Origin: Pseudomonas sp. GM49
Lineage (GTDB): Bacteria; Pseudomonadota; Gammaproteobacteria; Pseudomonadales; Pseudomonadaceae
Direction: 5' to 3'
Length of the DNA: 64,000 bases
NCBI RefSeq assembly: GCF_000282355.1
Contig: NZ_AKJL01000272.1
Coordinates: 62,001 to 126,000, forward strand
Shown in pieces: positions 1-8,466 of the stretch. The notes under the pieces were generated by a model, which was given only the letters and a program-made list of their open reading frames with translations, searched no databases and was not told where the DNA came from. Position numbers and translations under genes: made by a program. Position 1 is the first letter of the stretch, and every line of letters starts with the position of its first letter.

Positions 1-1
1 T

Positions 2-313
2 GACGAAAAAGATATCGGCATCGTGACAGATCTCGCGCTCGCCTTTTTTCATCAAACAATAATAACTTCTGAATTCGCAGGCTATCTCTATCGCCTTCCC
101 GCTGACCCGTCCGAGTTTCGAGTAGGTGTCGAGATATTGGAGTTTGATGAAAATGATCAAAAATTCTACAGCTACGATGTTCTCGAAACCGAGTCTCTGG
201 ATTCAGGCGCCCGGTTTCAAGGCGCGCGTCGTAACCCTCAGACTGGAAAGGTTTATGAGTACGGGACGGCCCTGGAGGCATTGCTCAAGGCATTCATCAA
301 GTTGGAACTGTAG
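2..313 (+). CDS. Hypothetical protein, C-terminal part (5' end outside window)
   Basis: The reading frame is open from the first bases of the window to a TAG at 311-313. The gene therefore probably begins upstream, although a GTG at 23 could also act as a start. The visible part is about 100 residues, acidic, with no membrane segment or signal peptide. It contains the stretch VGVEILEFDENDQKFYSYDV, followed by a C-terminal helix-like end rich in Leu, Ala and Lys. I do not recognise the family. No operon partner is visible, and the next gene starts about 130 bp downstream with no obvious terminator between them. Confidence 0.5.
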   Translation, partial: DEKDIGIVTDLALAFFHQTIITSEFAGYLYRLPADPSEFRVGVEILEFDENDQKFYSYDVLETESLDSGARFQGARRNPQTGKVYEYGTALEALLKAFIKLEL

Positions 314-443
314 GCTCGGTCAGGCGTAGCGACTTCAGGACAGGGACTTCACGATTCTTTGACGGTCCGCTCACAGGCCTTTGACCGCGCATGGCTGATC
401 CTTGTCAGCCTCTTCCCGTCCCTTTCTGAACGGTCGCTCAAGC

Positions 444-1088
444 ATGCCTCTATCACGATTTTTATCTGCAATATGCCTGTCGCTGGTCGCACTCGTTAAC
501 CTGACACCGGCATTTGCTGACGACAGCACGATGCACCGTCCGGCAGACTGGGCTCAACCGATCGAGAAGCAATACAACCTCTTTCAAATGTCGCCAACTC
601 TCTATCGCAGCGCCTTGCCGGACAAAGGGGCGGTGCCGCTGCTGGAAAAACTCAAGGTCGGGACGGTAATCAACTTCCTGCCTGAAGCGGACTCCAGTTG
701 GTTGTCCACGCCGGGGATCACTCAAGTACAGCTGCCTTATCGCACCAACCATGTGGATGACGCCGATGTGCTCAAGGCCTTGCGCGCCATCAAGTCTGCA
801 GAAGCCAAAGGCCCGGTACTGATGCATTGCAAACACGGTTCCGACCGTACTGGCCTGATGGCGGCCATGTACCGGGTTGTCATCCAGGGCTGGACCAAGG
901 AAGAGGCCCTTAACGAAATGACCCAGGGCGGCTTTGGCGACAGCACCCATTTCAAGGACGGAATTCGCTACATGATGCAGGCCGACGTGGAAAAACTGCG
1001 CACGGCCCTGGCCAATGGCGATTGCAGCACCAGTCCGTTCGCCGCGTGCTCGATGAAGAGCTGGTTCAAGTCCGCTCATATCGAATAA
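444..1088 (+). CDS. Secreted dual-specificity/tyrosine phosphatase-like protein
   Basis: A 214-residue protein with the cysteine phosphatase loop H-C-K-H-G-S-D-R-T (C129, R135), the CX5R signature of protein tyrosine and dual-specificity phosphatases. The ATG at 444 is followed by a basic start, a hydrophobic run and an A-F-A cleavage-type site, so a Sec signal peptide and periplasmic location are likely. A TTG 42 bp upstream keeps the frame open but would bury the signal peptide, so the ATG is preferred. The Asp expected for general acid catalysis probably lies in the DADVLKAL region before the loop, which is inference. It is followed directly by a bidirectional terminator shared with yheV. 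The substrate is unknown. Confidence 0.8.
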   Translation: MPLSRFLSAICLSLVALVNLTPAFADDSTMHRPADWAQPIEKQYNLFQMSPTLYRSALPDKGAVPLLEKLKVGTVINFLPEADSSWLSTPGITQVQLPYRTNHVDDADVLKALRAIKSAEAKGPVLMHCKHGSDRTGLMAAMYRVVIQGWTKEEALNEMTQGGFGDSTHFKDGIRYMMQADVEKLRTALANGDCSTSPFAACSMKSWFKSAHIE

Positions 1089-1125
1089 AAAGCCCCCGTT
1101 GCATTGCGCAACGGAGGCTTTTTTT
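1087..1125. terminator. Bidirectional Rho-independent terminator
   Basis: The arms GCCCCCGTTGC (1092-1102) and GCAACGGAGGC (1108-1118) pair with one mismatch. They are flanked by A-rich sequence on the left and seven T on the right. It lies between convergent genes, the phosphatase on plus and yheV on minus, and can serve both. Confidence 0.85.
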
Positions 1126-1128
1126 CAC

Positions 1129-1416
1129 TCAGTGCTGTTCGTCAGGCTTTTTCTTCAGTTTCGGGTTCGGGAAGAACTGAACCGCCTGAACCTTGGTGTC
1201 CGCTGGCTTCGGCGCAGTCGCATTGACCCGCGTACCTAGCTCCCTGGGCACCGACAGCCCTTGTTCATTGAGAGTGTCGGAGTAACCGCAGGCCACGCAC
1301 TCTCGGTGCGGGACCAGGTCCTCGTTCCACATCATCAACTTATCCGGCTCGCTGCATGCCGGGCAGACCGCCCCGGCGATAAAGCGTTTTTTCGTAATCA
1401 CAGGTCCCTCACTCAT
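1129..1416 (-). CDS. yheV: YheV family putative zinc ribbon protein
   Basis: A 95-residue protein with two cysteine pairs, CPAC near residue 18 and CVACGY near residue 41, forming a small zinc ribbon. The tail is Lys-rich and low in complexity (NPKLKKKPDEQH). It matches the YheV/DUF2387 family in length and layout. Its start overlaps the prlC stop by 4 bp (ATGA), so the two genes are translationally coupled. This yheV-after-prlC order is common in Pseudomonas. The biochemical role is unknown. Confidence 0.85.
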   Translation of the reverse strand: MSEGPVITKKRFIAGAVCPACSEPDKLMMWNEDLVPHRECVACGYSDTLNEQGLSVPRELGTRVNATAPKPADTKVQAVQFFPNPKLKKKPDEQH

Positions 1417-3464
1417 GCTGCCGCGTCCTCACTCAGGCCACTGTGGCGCAAGAGTGCGTCAATCGATGGCTCACGGCCACGGAAGTCGACGAACAGCACC
1501 ATCGGTTCCTGGGAACCGCCACGCGCCAGGATCGCTTCGCGGAACGCACGACCAGTGTCGGCGTTGAGCACACCTTCTTCTTCAAACTTCGAGAACGCAT
1601 CGGCCGACAGCACTTCAGCCCATTTGTAGCTGTAGTAACCCGCGGCATAACCGCCGGCGAAGATGTGCGCAAAGCTGTTGGGGAAGCGGTTGTAGGCCGG
1701 CGGACGCATGACCGAAACCTCGTCGCGCACGCCTTCGAGCACTTGCAGCACACTGCGACCATCGCCGTGGGTGGCGTGCAGTTCGAAGTCGAACAGCGAG
1801 AATTCCAGTTGGCGGACCATCATCAGGCCAGACTGGAAGTTTTTCGCCGCGAGCATTTTCCCGAGCAGGTCCTGAGGCAGTGGTTCGCCGGATTCATAGT
1901 GACCGGAAATCAGCGCCAGACCTTCCGGCTCCCAGCACCAGTTTTCCATGAACTGACTTGGCAGTTCGACCGCATCCCAGGCCACACCGTTGATGCCGGA
2001 CGCGCCAGCATGCTCGACGCGGGTCAGCAGGTGATGCAAGCCGTGACCGAACTCGTGGAACAGGGTGGTGACTTCGTCGTGGGTCAGCAGCGCAGGCTTG
2101 CCGCTGTCGGCCGGGGTGAAGTTGCACACCAGGTTGGCCACCGGACTTTGCAGTACACCGCCGGCGGTGCGGCGACGGTCGCGGGCGCCATCCATCCAGG
2201 CACCACCGCGCTTGTTGGCGCGGGCGTAGAGGTCGAAGAAAAAGCGGCCGACATGCTGGCCGTTTTCCTTGATTTCAAACAGGCGGACATCCGGGTGCCA
2301 GGTGTCGAAACCTTTGAGCTCGGCAATCTCGATGCCGTACAGACGCTGGACGATGGCGAACAGGCCGCTGAGCACCTTGTCGATCGGGAAGTAGGCGCGC
2401 AGGGCTTCCTGGGCAACGCTGTAACGCTGTTCACGGAGTTTTTCGCCGTAGAAACCGCTGTCCCAGCTTTGCAGATCCGGGCAGCCTTGCCCGGCTGCAT
2501 AGGCCTTGAGCTGTTCCAGGTCCTGGGTGGCGAATGGCTTGCTGCGCTTGGCCAGGTCGCGCAGGAAACTCAGCACCTGATCGCTGGATTCGGCCATTTT
2601 GGTCGCCAGGCTCAGCTCGGAGAAACTGCTGAACCCCAAGAGCTTTGCCAGTTCCTGACGCAAGTCGAGGATCTCTTCCATGACCGGACCGTTGTCGTTC
2701 TGGCCGGCATTCGGCCCCTGGTCCGACGCACGGGTGCAGTACGCGGCATAGACCTCTTCACGCAGTGCGCGGTCCTGGGCGTAGGTCATCACCGCGTAAT
2801 AGCTCGGGAATTCCAGGGTGATCAACCAGCCGTCCAGATCCTTGGCCTGAGCTGCGGCGGCCATTTGCGCCTTGGCCGAATCGGTCAGGCCGGCGAGGGC
2901 GGCTTCATCGGTGATGTGCTTGGTCCACGCCTGCGTGGCGTCGAGCAACTGGTTGGAGAAACGGCTGCCCAGCTCGGACAGCTTGCTCTGCACTTCGGCG
3001 TAACGCTTCTGTTCGGCTTCCGGCAAGTCGATACCCGACAGACGGAAGTCACGCAGGGAGTGTTCCAGGATAGTTTTCTGCGCCACGTCGAAACCGGCGG
3101 CTTGCGGGCTGCTGGCCAGGGCTTCGAAGGCCTGGAACAGTTCGCGGTTCTGGCCCAATTCGGTGGCATAGGCGCTCAACGCCGGCAGGCACGACTCGTA
3201 GGCTTCACGCAGTTCGGCGCTGTTGCACACGGCGTTGAGGTGACTGACCGGGCTCCAGGCGGCGCCCAGGCGGTCGTTGAGTTCATCCATCGCCAGCACC
3301 AGGCCAGCCCATGTTGGCTGTTTGGCCTGGGTCTTGAGGATCTCGACGATGGCGGCACGGTTGTCAGCCAGGATCTGTTCAATGGCCGGTTGTACGTGTT
3401 CGGCGCGGATGGCGGAGAACGGCGGCAGGTCGTAGGACTGCAAAAGAGGGTTGTTCACGCTCAC
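1413..3464 (-). CDS. prlC: Oligopeptidase A, M3 family zinc metallopeptidase
   Basis: A 683-residue cytoplasmic peptidase of the thimet oligopeptidase (M3) family. The zinc motif HEFGH is at residues 470-474, with a downstream Glu-containing ELPSQFMENW segment that supplies the third ligand in this family. The family degrades short peptides, including signal-peptide fragments. Length is normal (E. coli PrlC is about 680 residues). There is no signal peptide. The gene is first in a two-gene unit with yheV and diverges from the gamma-carbonic-anhydrase gene, with about 90 bp between the starts that must hold both promoters. Confidence 0.95.
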   Translation of the reverse strand: MSVNNPLLQSYDLPPFSAIRAEHVQPAIEQILADNRAAIVEILKTQAKQPTWAGLVLAMDELNDRLGAAWSPVSHLNAVCNSAELREAYESCLPALSAYATELGQNRELFQAFEALASSPQAAGFDVAQKTILEHSLRDFRLSGIDLPEAEQKRYAEVQSKLSELGSRFSNQLLDATQAWTKHITDEAALAGLTDSAKAQMAAAAQAKDLDGWLITLEFPSYYAVMTYAQDRALREEVYAAYCTRASDQGPNAGQNDNGPVMEEILDLRQELAKLLGFSSFSELSLATKMAESSDQVLSFLRDLAKRSKPFATQDLEQLKAYAAGQGCPDLQSWDSGFYGEKLREQRYSVAQEALRAYFPIDKVLSGLFAIVQRLYGIEIAELKGFDTWHPDVRLFEIKENGQHVGRFFFDLYARANKRGGAWMDGARDRRRTAGGVLQSPVANLVCNFTPADSGKPALLTHDEVTTLFHEFGHGLHHLLTRVEHAGASGINGVAWDAVELPSQFMENWCWEPEGLALISGHYESGEPLPQDLLGKMLAAKNFQSGLMMVRQLEFSLFDFELHATHGDGRSVLQVLEGVRDEVSVMRPPAYNRFPNSFAHIFAGGYAAGYYSYKWAEVLSADAFSKFEEEGVLNADTGRAFREAILARGGSQEPMVLFVDFRGREPSIDALLRHSGLSEDAAA

Positions 3465-3552
3465 GGTTGATACCTTGGCTGGAGAAACATGCAGCCATCT
3501 TAATTACAATCGGCACTCACCGCAGCTATCAGCGACAGAGAGAAACCCTATC

Positions 3553-4098
3553 GTGAACCTTCGCAAGTATCAGAACCACACGCCGCTGCTTGGCAAAGGC
3601 GCTTTTGTCGACCGCTCGGCGGTGGTGATCGGCGACGTTGAAATCGGCGAAGACAGCTCGGTCTGGCCGCTGACGGTGATCCGTGGCGACATGCACCGCA
3701 TACGCATCGGCGCACGCACCAGCGTGCAGGATGGCTGCGTATTGCACATCACCCACGCCGGGCCGTTCAACCCCGATGGCTTTCCGTTGCTGATCGGCGA
3801 TGACGTGACCATCGCCCACAAGGTCATGCTGCATGGCTGTTCGGTGGGCAGCCGGGTGTTGATCGGCATGGGCAGCATCGTCATGGACGGCGCGGTGGTC
3901 GACGATGATGTGATCATCGGTGCCGGCAGCCTGGTGCCACCGGGCAAGCACCTGCAAAGCGGCTTCCTGTATGTGGGCAGCCCGGTGAAGCAGATCCGTC
4001 CGCTGACTGACAAGGAGCGTGTCTTTTTCACCTACAGCGCGGCGAACTACGTGAAGCTCAAGGACCTGCATCTGGCCGAAGGTTACGACCAGCTTTGA
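3553..4098 (+). CDS. Gamma carbonic anhydrase family protein (left-handed beta-helix)
   Basis: A 181-residue hexapeptide-repeat protein of the YrdA/PaaY/gamma-CA family. Repeats such as VVIGDVEIGEDSSV and VLIGMGSIVMDGAVV predict a left-handed beta-helix. The metal-binding histidine positions are visible in LHITH and IAHKVMLHGC. The GTG at 3553 is preferred because it follows a purine-rich GAGAGAAA and gives the family's usual start (VNLRKYQNH). An upstream in-frame codon at 3451 would overlap the prlC start region. Whether it is an active carbonic anhydrase cannot be told from sequence; related proteins bind metals or acyl-CoA-type ligands. Confidence 0.85.
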   Translation: MNLRKYQNHTPLLGKGAFVDRSAVVIGDVEIGEDSSVWPLTVIRGDMHRIRIGARTSVQDGCVLHITHAGPFNPDGFPLLIGDDVTIAHKVMLHGCSVGSRVLIGMGSIVMDGAVVDDDVIIGAGSLVPPGKHLQSGFLYVGSPVKQIRPLTDKERVFFTYSAANYVKLKDLHLAEGYDQL

Positions 4099-4124
4099 CC
4101 CAGCCTCCTTATTCAGGATTCAAC

Positions 4125-4772
4125 ATGCATTACCAAACCGTTTTGTTCGACCTCGATGGCACCCTGACCGACCCGCGCGAGGGCATCACCCGTTCTATCC
4201 AGTTCGCTTTAAGCAAACTGGGTATCGATGAGCCGGACCTGACCAAACTCGAACACTTCATCGGCCCTCCGCTGTTGCAGGCGTTCATGCAGTTCTACGA
4301 CTTCGACGAAGCCCGCGCCTGGGAAGCGGTGAATTTCTACCGCGAGCGATTCAAGGTCACCGGCCTCTACGAAAACCGCGTGTTCGATGGCGTCACACCA
4401 CTGCTGGAAACCCTGGTCGGACAAGGGCGACAGCTGTACATCGCCACTTCGAAGCCGTGGGTGTTCGCCCGTGAGATCGCCCGGCATTTCGATTTTGCCA
4501 GGCACTTCAAAGTGATTTACGGCAGCGAACTGGATGGCACCCGGACCAACAAAATCGAGCTGATCGCACACCTGATGGCCGAAGAAGGCCTGGACCCGGC
4601 CAACACCCTGATGATCGGCGACCGCAAGCACGACCTGATCGGCGCACGCAGCAATGGACTGGATGCGGCGGCGGTGGGTTACGGGTTCGGCAGCCACGAA
4701 GAATTGAGCGCCGAAGCGCCGGCGTATCACTTTGAAACGCTGGAAGCGCTGCATCGGGCGTTTTTGCGCTGA
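4125..4772 (+). CDS. HAD-superfamily hydrolase, phosphoglycolate-phosphatase-like
   Basis: A 215-residue HAD phosphatase. Motif I is FDLDGTLTD, with nucleophile D9 and acid/base D11. A motif II Ser/Thr is in YIATSKPW, the motif III Lys is near the RTNK segment, and motif IV is MIGDRKHD. It has a C1-type helical cap. It resembles Gph-like or 5'-nucleotidase-like enzymes, but the substrate cannot be assigned. The ATG at 4125 gives the canonical MHYQTVLFDLDGT start; a frame extension to 4095 would overlap the upstream gene stop. It is probably co-transcribed with the gamma-CA gene, 26 bp away. Confidence 0.85.
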   Translation: MHYQTVLFDLDGTLTDPREGITRSIQFALSKLGIDEPDLTKLEHFIGPPLLQAFMQFYDFDEARAWEAVNFYRERFKVTGLYENRVFDGVTPLLETLVGQGRQLYIATSKPWVFAREIARHFDFARHFKVIYGSELDGTRTNKIELIAHLMAEEGLDPANTLMIGDRKHDLIGARSNGLDAAAVGYGFGSHEELSAEAPAYHFETLEALHRAFLR

Positions 4773-4785
4773 TACGACGTCTCCC

Positions 4786-4885
4786 TGTAGGAGCGAGCCT
4801 GCTCGCGATGGTCGTGAACGATAACGCTGGAAGCCTGACGCCCCGCGGCGCTCTCAGGTTTTTCGCGAGCAAGCTCGCTCCTACA
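4786..4885. repeat. REP doublet 1 (inverted pair)
   Basis: The pair is GTAGGAGCGAGCCTGCTCGCGA and its near-complement TCGCGAGCAAGCTCGCTCCTAC, about 55 bp apart. It lies between the convergent HAD and lipoprotein genes. This is a typical Pseudomonas REP doublet (REPIN-like). Confidence 0.85.
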
Positions 4886-4903
4886 AAGGAATTGCGCAGG
4901 CCT

Positions 4904-5527
4904 TCATGGCCGAGGTGGCGGGGCGAGTTTCTGTCCTTGCTCAACCGCCCAGTTCACCACCTGCGCTGTCAACTGATCGTTCGCCTGACCAAACCCGGCC
5001 ACCACCGCCGGGACCTGCACATCGCTGAGTGGCTGGCGCACTTCAAAGCGACGGCTGGCGAGGATGCGCTGGTCGTAGCTGCGCACTAGCAACGCATCCA
5101 GACGCACCACCGCGCTGGCATTCGTACCTTGGTATTCAGTCTGAAACGCCTGCAGGCTGCCGCCCAATTCAAGATCGGTCTGGAAAATGCTGTCATCGGT
5201 GCTCAACAGCGGCACCCGCCCGTCATGCTGGAAACCTTCCAGCAAGCGATTGCGCACCAGCACCGGCGTCGGGTCGCTCCAGCGTGAACCCTTGTAGTGG
5301 CTGATCACATCGCCCTGAGGAATCACTGCAATGTTCGGGCTGTTCAACGCTTCGCTGGACTGGAATTTGCTCAGGCGCAGCGACCAGCGCTGCGGCGTGC
5401 CGTGGCTGGCCGATGCACTCTGGGCCGACGGCAATCGATAGACTTCGAAGGGCTCGGGCTTGGGCAGGATCGAGCACGAACTGATCAGTGTGAAGCCAGC
5501 GAGGAGGGCAATCCGAGTCAGCTTCAT
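4904..5527 (-). CDS. PqiC/YmbA-like ABC-type transport auxiliary lipoprotein
   Basis: A 207-residue protein starting with a lipoprotein signal: basic MKLTR, a hydrophobic stretch, then lipobox I-S-S-C with the acylated Cys at about position 18. The rest matches the ABC-type transport auxiliary lipoprotein family (PqiC/YmbA), including the YRLP motif after the lipobox. The next residues after Cys (Ser-Ile) do not suggest inner-membrane retention, so outer-membrane anchoring is likely (inference). Its start overlaps the stop of the MlaD-like gene by 4 bp, making it the last gene of the MCE transport operon. It probably connects the MCE complex to the outer membrane. Confidence 0.85.
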   Translation of the reverse strand: MKLTRIALLAGFTLISSCSILPKPEPFEVYRLPSAQSASASHGTPQRWSLRLSKFQSSEALNSPNIAVIPQGDVISHYKGSRWSDPTPVLVRNRLLEGFQHDGRVPLLSTDDSIFQTDLELGGSLQAFQTEYQGTNASAVVRLDALLVRSYDQRILASRRFEVRQPLSDVQVPAVVAGFGQANDQLTAQVVNWAVEQGQKLAPPPRP

Positions 5528-6462
5528 GGCGTGAATTCCTTGGTCTTTTCACTGCCCAGCAGGTAACCGCTGGGGTTGGCCTCCAGACGTTTGGTAATGA
5601 CGCGCAACGAGGACAGGGTTTCGCGCATCTCGCGCACGGCCGGGCCCAGGCCATTGAGGCCTTGCATGCCGCTGTTGAGCGAGTCCTGATTGGCGGTTAT
5701 CAATTTGTTGAGGGTGGCGCTGCTTTCCTGCAGCGACTTCATCGCCTGCTCGGCGCTGCCCAGCGTCTCCTTGCCATGCTCATTGAGCAGCCCGTTGGCA
5801 TTGCGCATCAGCGCCGTGGTCTGTTCCAGCATGTTGTTGGCCTGTTTGCCGACCGAGGCCAGTTGCTGCATGGCCTGGCGGATATCGCCGCGCTGCTCGG
5901 CTATGGTCCCGGTGGTTTGCTCCAGGTGCTCCAGGGTATTGCTGATGCGCTCGATGTTTTCCGTGGAGAACATCAGGTTGGCGTTATGCATCAGCGTGCT
6001 CACCCCGGCCATCAGGTCTTCGCTGTCATTGAGCAGGCGGGCGATGGGCGACGGCGATGCAACGATGGTCGGCAGGTTGCCGTCCTTGCCCTTGAGCGTC
6101 GGGCTCTGTGGCGTGCCGCCGCTGAGCTGGATGATCGAGGTCCCGGTGACACCGGTCAGGGCCAGCTTGGCATTGGTGTCTTCCTTGACCGGGGTATCGC
6201 CGGCCAGGCGAATTCGCGCCAGCACCCGGCGCGGGTCTTTGGGGTCCAGGCGCAGCGAGATCACGTCGCCGACCTTGATCCCGCTGTACTGCACGGAACT
6301 GCCCTTGGACAATCCGCTGACCGCCTCGTTGAACACGACTTCGTAGTCCTTGAACTCGGTGTCGACACTGGACTTGGCCAGCCACAGGCCGAACAGCAGC
6401 GCGGCCGTCACCACAATCACGGTGAACAGGCCAATCAATACATGATGGGCTCGGGTTTCCAT
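5524..6462 (-). CDS. MlaD family (MCE domain) lipid-transport substrate-binding protein
   Basis: A 312-residue protein with one N-terminal membrane anchor (residues 8-28, IGLFTVIVVTAALLFGLWLA) and a single MCE domain at about residues 40-120. That domain contains the GVTGTSIIQLSGG block typical of MlaD-like proteins. A long alpha-helical, coiled-coil-like C-terminal region follows. It is longer than E. coli MlaD (183 residues) because of this helical tail, which may form a channel across the periplasm. It starts 1 bp after the ATPase gene and overlaps the lipoprotein gene by 4 bp. The predicted role is lipid traffic between the envelope membranes. Confidence 0.9.
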   Translation of the reverse strand: METRAHHVLIGLFTVIVVTAALLFGLWLAKSSVDTEFKDYEVVFNEAVSGLSKGSSVQYSGIKVGDVISLRLDPKDPRRVLARIRLAGDTPVKEDTNAKLALTGVTGTSIIQLSGGTPQSPTLKGKDGNLPTIVASPSPIARLLNDSEDLMAGVSTLMHNANLMFSTENIERISNTLEHLEQTTGTIAEQRGDIRQAMQQLASVGKQANNMLEQTTALMRNANGLLNEHGKETLGSAEQAMKSLQESSATLNKLITANQDSLNSGMQGLNGLGPAVREMRETLSSLRVITKRLEANPSGYLLGSEKTKEFTP

Positions 6463-6463
6463 G

Positions 6464-7267
6464 TCAGACCTCTTTGAGCTGTTGGGCGGCCGTCAATGCC
6501 GCGCGGCCGCGAGGGCCATGGAAGTATTCGTGAATCCACGCATCGTCGGTTTCCGACACCTTGTCGATGGCGTCCGCCACCAGCACTTTTTTCTGCGCCA
6601 GCACCGCCACCCGGTCGGTGATGGTGTAGAGCGTGTCGAGGTCGTGGGTCACCAGAAAGACACTCAGGCCCAGGGCATCGCGCAGGGTCAGGATCAATTG
6701 GTCGAACGCGGCGGCGCCAATCGGATCGAGGCCGGCGGTGGGTTCGTCGAGAAACAGGATGTCCGGGTCCAGTGCCAATGCCCGGGCCAGTGCGGCACGC
6801 TTGATCATGCCGCCGGACAGCGACGAGGGGTACTTCTCCGCCGCCGACAGCGGTAACCCGGCCAGGGCCATTTTCACCGCCGCCAGGTGCTCGGCGTCGT
6901 TGCGGCTCAAACCGGCGTGTTCGATCAGCGGCAGGGCGACGTTCTCGGTCACCGTCAGCGAAGAGAACAGCGCGCCCTTCTGGAACAGCACGCCAAAGCG
7001 TCGTTCCACCAGCGAGCGCTCGTGCTCGGACAAGGTCGGCAGGTTCTTGCCGAAGACTTTCACCACGCCTTCGCTGGGCTGACGCAACCCGACAATGCTG
7101 CGCAGCAGCACCGATTTACCGCTGCCGGAGCCGCCGACCACGGCGAGGATCTCACCCTTGTACAAGTCCAGGTCGAGGTTCTCGTGCACGCTCTGGCGGC
7201 CAAAGCGATTGCACAACCCACGCACCTCAATCACCGCCTCGGAGGGCGCTCGGGGGATACGACTCAC
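6464..7267 (-). CDS. MCE/Mla-type ABC transporter ATP-binding protein
   Basis: A 267-residue ABC ATPase with Walker A GGSGSGKS at residues 45-52, signature LSGGM, Walker B ILFLDEPTAGLD and an H-loop in LVTHDLDTL. It resembles MlaF, the energising subunit of inner-membrane lipid transport complexes. The start is taken as GTG at 7267, which overlaps the permease stop by 4 bp (GTGA) and gives a normal N-terminus. The frame continues upstream only inside the permease gene. It is the second gene of the four-gene MCE operon. Confidence 0.9.
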   Translation of the reverse strand: MSRIPRAPSEAVIEVRGLCNRFGRQSVHENLDLDLYKGEILAVVGGSGSGKSVLLRSIVGLRQPSEGVVKVFGKNLPTLSEHERSLVERRFGVLFQKGALFSSLTVTENVALPLIEHAGLSRNDAEHLAAVKMALAGLPLSAAEKYPSSLSGGMIKRAALARALALDPDILFLDEPTAGLDPIGAAAFDQLILTLRDALGLSVFLVTHDLDTLYTITDRVAVLAQKKVLVADAIDKVSETDDAWIHEYFHGPRGRAALTAAQQLKEV

Positions 7268-8412
7268 CAACCCATCTCCATGAAAAACATCGCGGCTATC
7301 GCATCCATCACGATCACCACGAAAATCGATTGCACCACGCTCGACGTGGTGTGGGCACCGACGGACTCGGCGCTGCCGCTGACCTTGAAGCCTTCGAGGC
7401 AACCAATCGCGGCGATGAGGAAGGCGAAAACCGGCGCTTTGACGATCCCCACCAGAAAGTGCTGAACGCCGATGTCGGTTTGCAGCAGCGATATGAACAT
7501 CGCCGGAGAGATATCCAGCGCCACGGCGCAGACCACGCCACCGCCGATAATCCCCGACAGCATCGCCAGGAAGGTCAGCATCGGCAGGGCGATCAGCAAC
7601 GCCAGGACCCGCGGCACCACCAGCAATTCCACGGGGTCGAGGCCCAGGGTGCGAATGGCGTCGATTTCTTCGTTGGCCTTCATCGAACCGATCTGCGCCG
7701 TGAACGCACTGGCGGTGCGCCCGGCCATCAGGATCGCGGTCAGCAGCACACCGAATTCGCGCAGGAAGGCGAATCCCACCAGGTCCACGGTAAAGACTGT
7801 GGCACCGAAAGTGGCCAGCACCGTCGACCCGAGAAACGCCACCACGGCACCCACCAGAAACGTCAGCAGGGCAACGATTGGGGCGGCATCGAGGCCGGTC
7901 TGTTCGATGTGCGCGATCATTGGTGTGACGCGCCAGCGTTTTGGCCGGAACAGGCCGCGGGCGATGGTTTCGATGATCAGGCCGACGAAACCCAGCAGTT
8001 GCAGGGTGTCCTGCCAGACGGCGTCCACCGCGCGGCCAATGCGGGTCAGCAATTGAATGGCAACGCTGACTTCCGGTTCCTTGATCGGTACACAGAAATC
8101 GGTCAACGAACAGTAGACGGTTTGCAGCAACGCGCGGTCGGCGGCGGAGAGTGTGCAATCCGGGTGTTCGGCGGAGCGGCCTAGGCGCTCGGAGCCGAGC
8201 AGCTCGACCAGTAGCGAGGCACCAGCGGTGTCGAGGGCGCCCAGGCCATTGAGGTCGATGGGGGTGTTGGCGTCGTACTGGCCGTGGAGTTTTTCGCTCA
8301 CCAGCTTGAGGTCAGCGTAATGGGCAAGCGTCCAGTCGCCCGTCACCCGCAACCGCGCAGGGGTAATCGACGTATCTAATCTGGCGTTGCCGGCCATCGT
8401 GCTGCTGATCAT
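7264..8412 (-). CDS. MlaE-family ABC transporter permease with N-terminal STAS-like domain
   Basis: A 382-residue protein. Residues about 1-110 resemble a STAS domain (GDWTLAHYADL, DLNGLGALDTAGASLLVELL). The remainder is an MlaE-type permease with about five to six membrane segments and the family motif KANEEIDAIRTLGLDPVE. In the E. coli Mla system the STAS protein MlaB is separate; here it is fused to the permease. GGAG lies close before the ATG at 8412, and a second ATG five codons later is possible. It is the first gene of the permease-ATPase-MCE-lipoprotein operon. Confidence 0.9.
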   Translation of the reverse strand: MISSTMAGNARLDTSITPARLRVTGDWTLAHYADLKLVSEKLHGQYDANTPIDLNGLGALDTAGASLLVELLGSERLGRSAEHPDCTLSAADRALLQTVYCSLTDFCVPIKEPEVSVAIQLLTRIGRAVDAVWQDTLQLLGFVGLIIETIARGLFRPKRWRVTPMIAHIEQTGLDAAPIVALLTFLVGAVVAFLGSTVLATFGATVFTVDLVGFAFLREFGVLLTAILMAGRTASAFTAQIGSMKANEEIDAIRTLGLDPVELLVVPRVLALLIALPMLTFLAMLSGIIGGGVVCAVALDISPAMFISLLQTDIGVQHFLVGIVKAPVFAFLIAAIGCLEGFKVSGSAESVGAHTTSSVVQSIFVVIVMDAIAAMFFMEMGW

Positions 8413-8466
8413 AGGCTCCGTGCTTGTTCAGTGATTACGCAGCTGTACGTAATAGCACGAAGCGCA

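Noticed and set aside
1443-3470. A 675-codon open frame on the plus strand opposite prlC
   Set aside because: It mirrors prlC, which has a complete M3 peptidase sequence. Long antisense frames are common in GC-rich Pseudomonas genes, and the antisense product has no recognisable motif.
4808-5089. Small plus-strand frame starting in REP doublet 1
   Set aside because: It starts inside the repeat and runs antisense through the lipoprotein gene.
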